Part shown: positions 1-7,845 of the stretch, piece after piece
Numbering within the stretch: the first letter of the stretch is position 1
Layout: each line of letters starts with the position of its first letter
DNA from: Oscillospiraceae bacterium
Lineage (GTDB): Bacteria; Bacillota; Clostridia; Oscillospirales; Ruminococcaceae
Length of the DNA stretch: 57,694 bases
Reading direction: 5' to 3'
NCBI GenBank assembly: GCA_029006135.1
Contig: JAQXGE010000070.1
Coordinates: 1 to 57,694, forward strand
Notes under the pieces: generated by a model
Told to the model about the DNA's origin: nothing
The model's input: the letters and a program-made list of their open reading frames with translations, nothing else
The model's database searches: none
Position numbers and translations under genes: made by a program

Positions 1-420
1 AAACTCCCTGAGCTTTTCGGCCATCTTCGTAAAGATGCTCTTGTGGTTTTGGGCAAGGTTCTCAACAAAGTGGCTGTCCGGCAGTACGTCCGTCATGGCC
101 TCGGCCACAACTTCCCGGCTTGCCGCCTCATAGCTGAGCCCCTCGCTCGTCACCTTTTCTTCAATCAGGTCATTCGCATTTTCGCCCCGGCTGTTGATGG
201 TCTCAAATACAGCCTTTCTAAGTTCATTATACTGGATTGGGTTCCAATATTCAATGAAATGAACAAATTCATGGGAGAATGTGCGCAGCATGGAATACTT
301 GGCAACGTCACCAACATCGGAATTTTTGAGGATTCCCGCGCTTTGGGTTTTCTGCGGCAAAAGCACCGATTTTTGTTGTACTTTTGAAAAAGCAGACGAT
401 TTTATACTTTGACGGTACAA
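1..420 (-). CDS. fragment of mobile-element polyprotein with HExxH metallopeptidase motif, open at left edge
   Basis: The minus strand has one open frame from the left edge to beyond position 500. It contains the zinc-peptidase motif HEFVH (complement of 259-273), followed by EYWNP, a Glu-rich helix, and VVAEAMTDVL. This layout (HExxHF, then a helix with VVAEAM/VVADSM) is typical of the metallopeptidase domain inside very large polyproteins of phages and conjugative elements in gut Clostridia. The predicted product is therefore a domain of such a polyprotein; its target is unknown. No ATG with a ribosome binding site starts the frame. TTG at 420 is the furthest plausible codon, and upstream the frame runs into the MATE promoter. 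It is probably a 5'-truncated remnant rather than a complete gene start. The rest lies outside the window. Confidence 0.55.
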   Translation of the reverse strand, partial: MYRQSIKSSAFSKVQQKSVLLPQKTQSAGILKNSDVGDVAKYSMLRTFSHEFVHFIEYWNPIQYNELRKAVFETINSRGENANDLIEEKVTSEGLSYEAASREVVAEAMTDVLPDSHFVENLAQNHKSIFTKMAEKLREF

Positions 421-424
421 CCTC

Positions 425-452
425 TTGATTTTTGTGGGGGATAGAGTATAAT
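425..452 (+). promoter_or_regulatory. sigma-A promoter for the MATE gene
   Basis: A -35 box TTGATT (425-430) and a consensus -10 box TATAAT (447-452) are separated by 16 bp, about 95 bp ahead of the MATE start. The promoter lies antisense to the upstream end of the mobile-element frame. Confidence 0.7.
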
Positions 453-547
453 AATCACCGCGTTTGACTGAATCGGGCGGATAAAAGGGAACACCTGAGG
501 AAAAACCTAAACGATGACACGAGCTTTTTGAGCAGAGGGATAAACGT

Positions 548-1924
548 ATGACAAAAGACCTTACAAAAGGAAATATTCTCAAAGCAATCCTGCTTTTTGC
601 CCTGCCGCTGATGCTGGGCAACCTTTTTCAGCAATTTTACAGCCTGGCGGATACCATTATTGTCGGCCGCTTTGTGGGGGTTAGCGCGTTAGCGGCGGTA
701 GGCTCCACGGGGTCTGTGAACTATCTGATTCTTGGCTTTGTCATCGGGATGTGCAACGGCTTTGCAATCCCTATTGCCCAGCTTTTTGGTGCGCACGATG
801 AGTCGGATATGCGCCGCCATACGGCTAATGCGGCTTGGCTCTGCATTGCCTGGGCAGTTGTTCTCACCATCGCCACGGTTGCGCTGACCCGTCCTATCCT
901 TGAACTGATGCAGACACCGGCGGACATAATTGATGATGCGGCCAATTACATTATCTGGATTTTTGCGGGCATTCCCTTTGTCTTTCTTTATAATATGGTA
1001 GCGGCTGTCATGCGCGCGCTCGGGGACAGCCGCACGCCGCTTCTTTTCCTGCTTCTGACCAGTGCGCTCAATATCGCGCTGGATCTTGTGTTTGTGATTG
1101 TTTTTGATATGGGCGTACAGGGCGCTGCCATTGCCACGGATGTCTCTCAGGCAATTTCCGGTGTGCTGAGTTATGTGTACCTTGTCAGACAATTTAAGAT
1201 TCTGCACATGAGCAGGGAAGAACTGCGCGTTGATAAATCAGCCTGCCGCCGTCTGAATGCCATGGGTCTGCCTATGGGACTTCAGTGCAGCATTACGGCC
1301 ATCGGCAGCGTCATTATGCAGGGCGCCGTCAACCTGCTGGGCAGTGCGGCGGTTGCAGCTGTCACGGCTGCCAGCAAAACGCAGAACCTGCTGACCTGCC
1401 CGCTTGAAAGCCTTGGAACCGCTATGGCAACCTATTCTGGGCAAAATCTCGGCGCGGCGCGCATGGACCGCGTGCGCCGCGGCGTGGTCTGCGCCAATCT
1501 GGTGGTTGTTGTCTATGCGCTTGCATCACTTGTGTTCCTGCATTTCTGCGATGTGACCATCCTGGGACTCTTTATCGACACTGCAGCGGAACCGCAGATT
1601 GTCGAACTTGCGTGCGACTATATTTTCTGGAACAGTCTGTTCTTTATCCCCCTCGGTGCGCTCATTGTCTGGCGCTACACGATTCAGGGCCTTGGTTACT
1701 CCACGCTTGCCATGATGGCCGGCGTGGCCGAAATGGTTGCCCGCACACTCACGGCGGTGCTGCTTGTCCCGCCTCTTGGTTACTTCGGCGCCGAATTGTC
1801 TAATCCTGCGGCATGGATTGCGGCCTGTTTGTTCCTCTATCCTGCTTACCGCTGGACAGTGCGCCATCTTGAAAACCGCCTCAATGCGGGACGCATCTCG
1901 ATGCAGAATACAGTATCGGATTAA
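548..1924 (+). CDS. MATE family multidrug/cation efflux transporter
   Basis: This is a 458-residue inner-membrane exporter of the MATE family, which uses H+ or Na+ antiport to expel cationic drugs or metabolites. It has the typical N-terminus LTKGNILKAILLFALPLM, the motif QFYSLADTIIVGRFVG near residues 29-44, about 12 hydrophobic helices and two homologous halves (about 15-175 and 245-405). Length fits the family (440-470). An AGAGGGA ribosome binding site supports the start. It has its own promoter (425-452) and terminator (1933-1973), so it is a single-gene unit. The substrate cannot be read from sequence. The helix pattern resembles the DinF/MepA branch common in Clostridia, but this was not tested. 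Confidence 0.93.
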   Translation: MTKDLTKGNILKAILLFALPLMLGNLFQQFYSLADTIIVGRFVGVSALAAVGSTGSVNYLILGFVIGMCNGFAIPIAQLFGAHDESDMRRHTANAAWLCIAWAVVLTIATVALTRPILELMQTPADIIDDAANYIIWIFAGIPFVFLYNMVAAVMRALGDSRTPLLFLLLTSALNIALDLVFVIVFDMGVQGAAIATDVSQAISGVLSYVYLVRQFKILHMSREELRVDKSACRRLNAMGLPMGLQCSITAIGSVIMQGAVNLLGSAAVAAVTAASKTQNLLTCPLESLGTAMATYSGQNLGAARMDRVRRGVVCANLVVVVYALASLVFLHFCDVTILGLFIDTAAEPQIVELACDYIFWNSLFFIPLGALIVWRYTIQGLGYSTLAMMAGVAEMVARTLTAVLLVPPLGYFGAELSNPAAWIAACLFLYPAYRWTVRHLENRLNAGRISMQNTVSD

Positions 1925-1932
1925 AAGCAATA

Positions 1933-1973
1933 GGAGAAGCCGTGCATGCAAATGCTGCACGGCTTCTTCTTTT
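1933..1973 (+). terminator. rho-independent terminator after the MATE gene
   Basis: Arms GAAGCCGTGCA (1936-1946) and TGCACGGCTTC (1956-1966) form an 11-bp stem with a 9-nt loop, followed by TTCTTTT. Confidence 0.85.
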
Positions 1974-2024
1974 GGCAAAACCTTCCTGCAAGACAAATGA
2001 TTCGGCACTTTTCGCAAAAAATAC

Positions 2025-2053
2025 TTGCCGATTCTGTGCGAAAGCAATATAAT
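2025..2053 (+). promoter_or_regulatory. sigma-A promoter for the lysA-like gene
   Basis: TTGCCG (2025-2030), a 17-bp spacer and TATAAT (2048-2053), 36 bp before the start codon. Confidence 0.75.
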
Positions 2054-2088
2054 ACAGATATATTTGTACCGAGTGGGAGGAAGTATCT

Positions 2089-3360
2089 ATGCCGGAAAAG
2101 AAACCGTTCATCAATCTTGCACAGGCACAGGAAATTATTGCGGATGTCCCTACGCCGTTTCATCTGTATGACGAAAAAGGCATTCGGGAAAACGCCCGCC
2201 TTGTGAACAAAGCATTCAGCTGGAACAAGGGGTTTAAGGAATATTTTGCCGTGAAGGCAACGCCGAACCCTTACCTTCTCCGCATCCTCAAGGAGGAAGG
2301 CTGCGGCGTGGACTGCTCGAGCTACACGGAATTGCTGCTCAGTGAGGCCTGCGGGTTTACAGGCAGCGATATCATGTTCTCCTCCAACGAGACACCGGTT
2401 CAGGATATGCGCAAGGCGTATGACCTGAATGCTTACATCAACCTTGATGATTTGACCCATGTGGATTTCCTTGAGCGCGTGGCAGGAATCCCCGAAACCA
2501 TCTGCTGCCGCTTTAACCCCGGAGGAACCTTTGACCTCGGCAATGGAATCATGGATAACCCCGGTGATTCCAAGTATGGTATGAGCGAGGAGCAGATGAC
2601 CAAGGCATATACCCGCCTGATGGCAAAGGGGACCAAGGAGTTCGGCATCCACGCATTCCTGGCCAGCAACACCGTCACCGATGATTACTACCCTGAACTG
2701 GCAGGCATCCTTTTCCGTCTTGCTGTTCGTCTGCACGAAAAGACCGGCGCGCACATCAAGTTCATCAACCTGTCTGGCGGTGTCGGCGTGGCCTACCGCC
2801 CCGAGCAGCGCGCCAACGACATCCTTGCCATCGGCGAGGGTGTGCGCAAAAAGTTTGAGGAAATCCTTGTTCCCGCCGGCATGGGAGATGTGGCAATTTT
2901 CACCGAGATGGGCCGCTTCATGCTTGCACCATACGGCTGCCTTGTGACCACCGCTATCCATGAAAAGCATATTTATAAGGAATACATCGGTGTCGATGCC
3001 TGTGCGGCAAACCTCATGCGTCCCGCCATGTATGGCTCCTACCATCATATTACAGTTCTCGGCAAAGAAAATGCCCCCTGTGACCACAAGTATGATGTGG
3101 TCGGCGGCCTTTGCGAGAATAACGATAAGTTTGCCATTGACCGGATGCTGCCCAAAATCGACATGGGCGATATTCTGGTTATTCATGATACCGGCGCACA
3201 TGGCTTTTCAATGGGCTACAATTACAACGGCAAACTCCGCAGCGCGGAAGTCCTGCTCTGCGAGGACGGCACGCATCAGCTGATCCGCCGCGCCGAAACG
3301 CCGGCAGACTACTTTGCCACGCTGGATTTCACTCCGTTCTACAAAAAGATGGAACTTTAA
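2089..3360 (+). CDS. lysA: diaminopimelate decarboxylase family protein (LysA-like)
   Basis: This is a fold-type III PLP decarboxylase of 423 residues. It is predicted to convert meso-diaminopimelate to L-lysine in the cytoplasm, the last step of lysine synthesis. Visible features are the PLP lysine K56 in YFAVKATPNP, the phosphate-binding NLSGGVGV around 228-234, and C342 in GGLCENND, the cysteine that completes the substrate site across the dimer. The usual EPGR element reads EMGR (273-276), a variation shared with a clostridial subgroup as far as I recall. GGGAGG precedes the ATG. A small membrane-protein gene follows after 60 bp and may be co-transcribed. Other decarboxylases of this fold (ornithine/arginine type, carboxynorspermidine) are possible but fit less well. 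Confidence 0.87.
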   Translation: MPEKKPFINLAQAQEIIADVPTPFHLYDEKGIRENARLVNKAFSWNKGFKEYFAVKATPNPYLLRILKEEGCGVDCSSYTELLLSEACGFTGSDIMFSSNETPVQDMRKAYDLNAYINLDDLTHVDFLERVAGIPETICCRFNPGGTFDLGNGIMDNPGDSKYGMSEEQMTKAYTRLMAKGTKEFGIHAFLASNTVTDDYYPELAGILFRLAVRLHEKTGAHIKFINLSGGVGVAYRPEQRANDILAIGEGVRKKFEEILVPAGMGDVAIFTEMGRFMLAPYGCLVTTAIHEKHIYKEYIGVDACAANLMRPAMYGSYHHITVLGKENAPCDHKYDVVGGLCENNDKFAIDRMLPKIDMGDILVIHDTGAHGFSMGYNYNGKLRSAEVLLCEDGTHQLIRRAETPADYFATLDFTPFYKKMEL

Positions 3361-3420
3361 AATCCGGAAAAATTGTTTCTCCGTTGAATACAAAAATGAC
3401 GATTTGAGAGGGAAAATACC

Positions 3421-3819
3421 ATGTTTCAGTTTATGCTCGTGGTCGGTCTTGTGCTGGCATATTACGGCTATTCCGTGACCAAAAATCCGCACGTCTGGGG
3501 CGACCAGGGGCGCCATGCCGTTAAGGAGGAAAACTGGAACCGCTATGTGCGTCTTAACGGTCAATTTGTCATGTATACAGGCTTCCTGTTTGCAGCACTG
3601 GCCGCATTGGATGCCGCTGTCAGCCTGCCGACCTGGCTGTATCTGCTTATCCTTGTCGGCGGAACCATGGTGCTGCTGTATCCGCTATCTCACTGGATGC
3701 ACGAAAACGAAGGGTCCTGGAATCCCTGGCCACACAAAGAAAGCGAAAAGCACAAGCGTAAGCGCCTTGCAAAGGAACAGACTCGCCAGGCTCGGAAAGA
3801 GAAGAACGGGCAAAAGTGA
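3421..3819 (+). CDS. small membrane protein with basic C-terminal tail, function unknown
   Basis: A 132-residue protein that I do not recognise. Residues 1-17 form a hydrophobic helix, followed by a soluble segment (GYSVTKNPHVWGDQGRHAV) and two more helices at about 44-62 and 68-86. The C-terminal third (about 95-132) is strongly basic and Lys/Arg-rich, suggesting a cytoplasmic tail. GAGAGGGAAAATACC precedes the ATG, a good ribosome binding site. The 60-bp gap from the LysA-like gene has no terminator, so the two may share a transcript that ends at the 19-bp hairpin at 3846-3895. It could be a small relative of DUF3784-type proteins, but I cannot confirm this. Confidence 0.75.
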   Translation: MFQFMLVVGLVLAYYGYSVTKNPHVWGDQGRHAVKEENWNRYVRLNGQFVMYTGFLFAALAALDAAVSLPTWLYLLILVGGTMVLLYPLSHWMHENEGSWNPWPHKESEKHKRKRLAKEQTRQARKEKNGQK

Positions 3820-3845
3820 TTTTCTTCCCTTGAGCGCATAACAGC

Positions 3846-3895
3846 AAACTCCCTCTCTAAGCGGTTCAAACGTTCCGTTTAGAGAGGGAGTTTTT
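3846..3895 (+). terminator. bidirectional terminator between convergent transcripts
   Basis: A 19-bp stem (3846-3864 with 3875-3893, one G-T pair) with a 10-nt loop, A-rich before and T-rich after. It can end both the rightward lysA-like transcript and the leftward rnhA-mnmA transcript. Confidence 0.9.
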
Positions 3896-3914
3896 GAATT
3901 TTTGGTTCTGGCTG

Positions 3915-4988
3915 TTATTCCGCCGTCTCGATAAATCCGCCGCCAAAGACGAATCCGCCGCGGTAGAAAACGGCGCTCTGACCCGGCGCAGGCGCACGGA
4001 CAGGCTCAGGGAAGGTGACTGCCCCGCGTCCGCTTCCGGCGGCACCGCCCACAAAGCGGCAGCGCACGGCCTTGGCAGCACTGCGCACTTTGACGCGGTA
4101 CTCGCCGTCAGGCAGATCCTTGCCATCCGGTGTGACAATGCCGGAAAGCGTTAGCCGGGTGCTGTATTCCTCGCCGCTCTCGGCTAACTGAATATTCCCA
4201 TCAGGAAGAATGGCTTTGACAAAGAGAGGCCGTCCGGCCGCAATGCCGAGGCCTTTGCGCTGGCCAACCGTATAGTGATCCACGCCCGCATGAGGGCCAA
4301 GATCCTCGCCCTGCGGGCCGATGAACCGGCCACTCCGGGGCGTGTATCCGCGCTGACGGATGAAGGCGGAATAGTCACCGTCCGGGATAAAGCAGATTTC
4401 CATTGAATCCGGCGCATCGGCGCAGGAAAGCTCAATGTCCCGCGCAATCTCACGCACGTCATCTTTCTCAAACTCGCCCAGCGGCAAAATCAGCCGAGCA
4501 AGAATACCCTGCGGCAGACGATAGAGCATATAGGTCTGATCACGCGCGGCGCTCTCCGGCGTGCAGATGCGGTAGGCTCCGTCACTGCACTGCTCGACCC
4601 GAGCGTAATGCCCCGTGGCAAGGAAGGTGCAGCCCAATTCATCGGCTTTTTCCGCCAAAAGACGGAACTTGACCGCCGGGTTGCAGAAAATGCAGGGGTT
4701 AGGTGTGCGCCCGGCACAGTAATTTTCACAGAACGGTGTCACGACCTCTTTCTCAAACGCCTGTGCGGCATCAATAATATGCAGCGGGATACACAATGTC
4801 TTTGCTGCGTCCTGCGCCTGCTTTACGGCGGCATCGTGTGCGTCCGAGAAGCGAATCACCGCGCCCTGCACTGAAAAACCTTGCTCCTGCAAAATCCGAA
4901 CTGTGACGCTTGAGTCCACGCCGCCGCTCATGCCCACAAGGACTTTGTCCTGCTTTTCAAAAGTGTTAAAACCCAGAGAACCATCCAT
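3915..4988 (-). CDS. mnmA: tRNA-specific 2-thiouridylase MnmA
   Basis: The enzyme adds sulfur at C2 of wobble uridine 34 in tRNA-Lys, -Glu and -Gln. The 357-residue protein has the ATP-PPase loop GMSGGVDSS (19-27), the cysteine motif NPCIFCN with C102, and the second catalytic cysteine C199 in MEICFIPDGDY. C102 and C199 match the numbering of the E. coli enzyme. The open frame reaches back to 5144 inside rnhA. I place the start at 4988, where GGAGGAAAAGAC precedes ATG; the extra residues are Arg/Gly/Pro-rich shadow sequence. It lies 14 bp downstream of rnhA in the same operon. Confidence 0.95.
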   Translation of the reverse strand: MDGSLGFNTFEKQDKVLVGMSGGVDSSVTVRILQEQGFSVQGAVIRFSDAHDAAVKQAQDAAKTLCIPLHIIDAAQAFEKEVVTPFCENYCAGRTPNPCIFCNPAVKFRLLAEKADELGCTFLATGHYARVEQCSDGAYRICTPESAARDQTYMLYRLPQGILARLILPLGEFEKDDVREIARDIELSCADAPDSMEICFIPDGDYSAFIRQRGYTPRSGRFIGPQGEDLGPHAGVDHYTVGQRKGLGIAAGRPLFVKAILPDGNIQLAESGEEYSTRLTLSGIVTPDGKDLPDGEYRVKVRSAAKAVRCRFVGGAAGSGRGAVTFPEPVRAPAPGQSAVFYRGGFVFGGGFIETAE

Positions 4989-5002
4989 GTCTTTTCCTCC
5001 GT

Positions 5003-5464
5003 TCAGGCCTGCCGGCCGCCATACTTTTTGCTTTGATCCACGGCCAGGCGGTCGCAGCGCTCGTTTTCGGGGTGCCCTGCATGGCCCTTGAGCCAGTGGT
5101 AATGGATTACGTGCTTTTCGCTCTCCTCGAGCAGCGGTGCCCAAAGATCAGGATTGAGAGCGGGGGACTTGTCCGCTTTTTTCCACCCGCGCTTGCGCCA
5201 GCCTTTGGCCCAGCCTTTCTCCAATCCATTGATGACATACTGACTGTCGCTGTACAAATCAATGTCACAAGGCTCTTTGAGCTGGCGCAGCGCTTCAAGC
5301 AGTCCGGTCAGTTCCATGCGGTTGTTCGTTGTACCTGCCGCACCGCCCGAAATTTCTTTTTCATATACTTTTTCTCCGGTACGGAACCGCAGAATAGCGC
5401 CCCAACCGCCCGGACCGGGGTTCCCGCTGCACGCACCATCGGTATAAATTTCAATATGCTTCAT
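5003..5464 (-). CDS. rnhA: ribonuclease HI
   Basis: A 153-residue RNase HI that degrades the RNA strand of RNA-DNA hybrids (R-loops, primer remnants). The carboxylate tetrad is visible: D9 in IYTDGACSGNPGPGGWG, E51 in NNRMELTGLLEAL, D73 in LYSDSQYVING and D138 in NERCDRLA. Length is close to the E. coli enzyme (155). First gene of a two-gene operon with mnmA, driven by the promoter at 5512-5540. Confidence 0.95.
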   Translation of the reverse strand: MKHIEIYTDGACSGNPGPGGWGAILRFRTGEKVYEKEISGGAAGTTNNRMELTGLLEALRQLKEPCDIDLYSDSQYVINGLEKGWAKGWRKRGWKKADKSPALNPDLWAPLLEESEKHVIHYHWLKGHAGHPENERCDRLAVDQSKKYGGRQA

Positions 5465-5511
5465 TTGTTGCCCTCACACAGGTTTGACAATACTTTGTCT
5501 GACTGCCTTTT

Positions 5512-5540
5512 ATTATAGCGGATTGCGCTCTCCTTCGCAA
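5512..5540 (-). promoter_or_regulatory. promoter of rnhA-mnmA
   Basis: On the minus strand, TTGCGA (complement of 5535-5540), a 17-bp spacer and TATAAT (complement of 5512-5517). It stands back to back with the rnj promoter; the two -35 boxes are 32 bp apart. Confidence 0.7.
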
Positions 5541-5572
5541 CCGCAAAAGACGCAAAATCTGCGGGCGGGGGT

Positions 5573-5601
5573 TTGACAAGTATATCATTGGGATTTATAA
5601 T
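5573..5601 (+). promoter_or_regulatory. consensus sigma-A promoter of the rnj operon
   Basis: TTGACA (5573-5578), a 17-bp spacer and TATAAT (5596-5601), a perfect match to consensus. It heads the long housekeeping run and leaves an untranslated leader of about 190 nt. Confidence 0.85.
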
Positions 5602-5607
5602 AAATCT

Positions 5608-5801
5608 AATTACAATGTCGTGTTTTAAAAGGGCCCGGTTGCAGCCTGACGGCTGGACCTCTCGCGCCCAGAGTCCCATTTATGGAAAACAGCGGAAAAC
5701 CGCTCAAAAAAAGTATATGCGACAAATCTTCACGATCGGGGTACGGCATCCGCCGTGTGTGCGGCTGTCAGTCCCGGCCGAATCTTTTATGGAGGTATTC
5801 A
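5608..5801 (+). other. long 5' leader of rnj, no known element recognised
   Basis: The 337-bp gap between rnhA and rnj holds the two divergent promoters and this leader. It has short inverted repeats (for example AGCGGAAAACCGCT near 5689-5702) but no terminator or riboswitch that I recognise. An in-frame ATG at 5682 lacks a ribosome binding site, so translation is placed at 5802. Confidence 0.4.
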
Positions 5802-7787
5802 ATGGAAGACCACAGCAATGAAAAGCGTACCCGCCAGTCGGGCCGTTCCGGTGCGCCCCGCCGCGCACCCCGCGCAAAAAATGAACAGGGGAAAGCCCCC
5901 CGCACTGCCGAGCTTCAGTCTGGCACATCACAGCAGGTGAGTGCGCAGAGCGAAAAACCACAGGCCCGCCGTCAGCCGTCCCGCCGCAATCAGGGCGACC
6001 GCCGCAGGTCACAGCCGGCATCGGCAAACACCGCACCGCAGACGGCACAGCAGAGCGTTCCTGCTCCGCGCCCGCGTAACCAGCGCCGCCATCCGGGTCT
6101 GGTTTTTGATGCCAATGTTCCGGCGATTCCCATGCATATCTGCCCGTTGGGCGGTTTGGGTGAAGTCGGCAAAAATATTACGCTCTATGAGTGCCAGGGC
6201 GACATGATTCTCGTGGACTGCGGTCTGGTTTTCCCGGATTCGGATATGTTCGGTGTCGATCTTGTGATTCCTGATTTCACCTATGTGCTGGAAAACAAGG
6301 ACCGGATCAAGGGTCTTTTCATCACCCACGGGCATGAGGACCACATCGGCAGCCTGCCGTATCTGCTCAAAAAGTTCAATGTTCCTATCTATACAGCTAA
6401 ACTCACAATCGGACTGATTAAGAATAAACTTGAGGAGCATGGCCTTGCCTCCTCTGCGGTTTTTCATGAAATCCGTCCCCGCCAGAAGGTCAAACTCGGC
6501 TGCTTCACCGTTGAGCCAATCCATGTCAATCATTCAATTCCTGATGCACTGGCCTTTGCAATTGAGTGCCCGGCCGGTATCGTGATCCACACCGGCGACT
6601 TTAAGATTGACTATACACCGCTTTCCGGCGATGCCGTCACCGACCTGCCCACCATTGCGGAGTACGGCCGCAAGGGCGTTCTGGCATTGCTTTCGGATTC
6701 CACCAACGCGGAGCGCCCCGGCTTTACCGCCACCGAACAGACTGTGGCGGAGGGGGTTCGTGCGCTCTTTGCCCGGGCCAAGAATAAGCGGATTATTGTG
6801 GCAACCTTTGCCTCCAATATTTACCGCGTCCAGCAGATTATTGACCTTGCCATTGAATATGGCCGCAAGGTGGCTGTGAATGGACGCAGCATGGTTTCCA
6901 ATACGGAAATGGCCCGTGAACTGGGCTATATCCGCGCGCCGGATAATGTTCTGATTGACATTGAGGAAATCAACAAATATCCGCCGGAAAAGGTTGTGCT
7001 CATCACGACCGGCAGCCAGGGCGAACCGCTCTCGGCGCTCTCCCGTATGGCACAGGCCAGCCACCGCAACGTTAAGGTGGGGCCCAATGACTTTGTCATC
7101 ATCTCGGCACGTCCCATCCCCGGCAACGAAAAGACCGTCACCAAGGTGGTCAACGGCCTGCTCGCGCTCGGAGCGGAGGTCATCTACGAGAGTATGTATG
7201 ACACGCACGTCTCCGGCCATGCCTGCCAGGAAGAGCAGAAACTCATGCTGACGCTTGCACATCCTCAGTATTTCCTGCCGGTTCACGGCGAGTTCAAGCA
7301 GCTCAAGCGCCATGCGGAAACGGCGGAACACCTCGGTTATCTGCCCAAACAGAACATCTATATCGCAGAAAACGGTCAGAACATTCGTCTTTCCCGGGAT
7401 GGCATGGCCCTTGAAGGAACCGTGCCTGCCGGAGCCGTAATGGTTGACGGCTACGGCGTGGGTGATGTGGGCAACGTGGTCCTCCGAGACCGCCACCACC
7501 TCTCGGAAGATGGCATCATCATCGTCACGGCGGCGGTGGACGGACGTACCGGCCAGGTGCTTTCCGGCCCCGAGCTGGTTTCCCGCGGCTTTGTCTATGT
7601 GCGGGAGAGCGAGGAACTGATGGAGGGCGCTCGCACGCAGGTGGAAATGGCGCTCGACCGCAGCCTTTCCGAGAACATCCACGACTGGGCAAGCGTAAAA
7701 TCCCGTGTGCGGGAAGCACTTTCCAGCTATATCTACCGCAAAACCAAGCGCAGTCCCATGATTCTGCCCATTTTGATGGAAGTCTGA
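5802..7787 (+). CDS. rnj: ribonuclease J with long basic N-terminal extension
   Basis: RNase J is a metallo-beta-lactamase/beta-CASP nuclease with 5'-3' exonuclease and endonuclease activity in mRNA decay and rRNA processing. The start at 5802 follows GGAGGT (5791-5796) and gives 661 residues. Residues 1 to about 105 are low-complexity, rich in Arg, Gln, Ala and Pro, and probably disordered and RNA-binding. The catalytic core starts at MHICPLGGLGEVGKN and carries the zinc motif HGHEDH (176-181), HTGDFKID and SGHA. Classical RNase J lacks the extension and is about 555 residues long, which explains the extra length. It is the first gene before gdpP-rplI-dnaB. RNase J1 and J2 cannot be told apart from this alone. 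Confidence 0.93.
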   Translation: MEDHSNEKRTRQSGRSGAPRRAPRAKNEQGKAPRTAELQSGTSQQVSAQSEKPQARRQPSRRNQGDRRRSQPASANTAPQTAQQSVPAPRPRNQRRHPGLVFDANVPAIPMHICPLGGLGEVGKNITLYECQGDMILVDCGLVFPDSDMFGVDLVIPDFTYVLENKDRIKGLFITHGHEDHIGSLPYLLKKFNVPIYTAKLTIGLIKNKLEEHGLASSAVFHEIRPRQKVKLGCFTVEPIHVNHSIPDALAFAIECPAGIVIHTGDFKIDYTPLSGDAVTDLPTIAEYGRKGVLALLSDSTNAERPGFTATEQTVAEGVRALFARAKNKRIIVATFASNIYRVQQIIDLAIEYGRKVAVNGRSMVSNTEMARELGYIRAPDNVLIDIEEINKYPPEKVVLITTGSQGEPLSALSRMAQASHRNVKVGPNDFVIISARPIPGNEKTVTKVVNGLLALGAEVIYESMYDTHVSGHACQEEQKLMLTLAHPQYFLPVHGEFKQLKRHAETAEHLGYLPKQNIYIAENGQNIRLSRDGMALEGTVPAGAVMVDGYGVGDVGNVVLRDRHHLSEDGIIIVTAAVDGRTGQVLSGPELVSRGFVYVRESEELMEGARTQVEMALDRSLSENIHDWASVKSRVREALSSYIYRKTKRSPMILPILMEV

Positions 7788-7845
7788 CGCCGATTGGAGC
7801 GTCCTGAAACAGCCCGCCTGATGGCGGATAAGATGAGGAAAAACA

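Noticed and set aside
43-387. 114-residue plus-strand open frame at the left edge
   Set aside because: It is antisense to the HEFVH-bearing frame, has no ribosome binding site and no recognisable motif.
1921-3201. 426-residue minus-strand frame opposite the LysA-like gene
   Set aside because: Antisense shadow; the plus strand carries PLP and catalytic motifs, a promoter and a ribosome binding site.
4989-5144. N-terminal extension of MnmA by 52 residues
   Set aside because: It lies inside rnhA, is Arg/Gly/Pro-rich, and the Shine-Dalgarno site is at 4996-5000 for ATG 4988.
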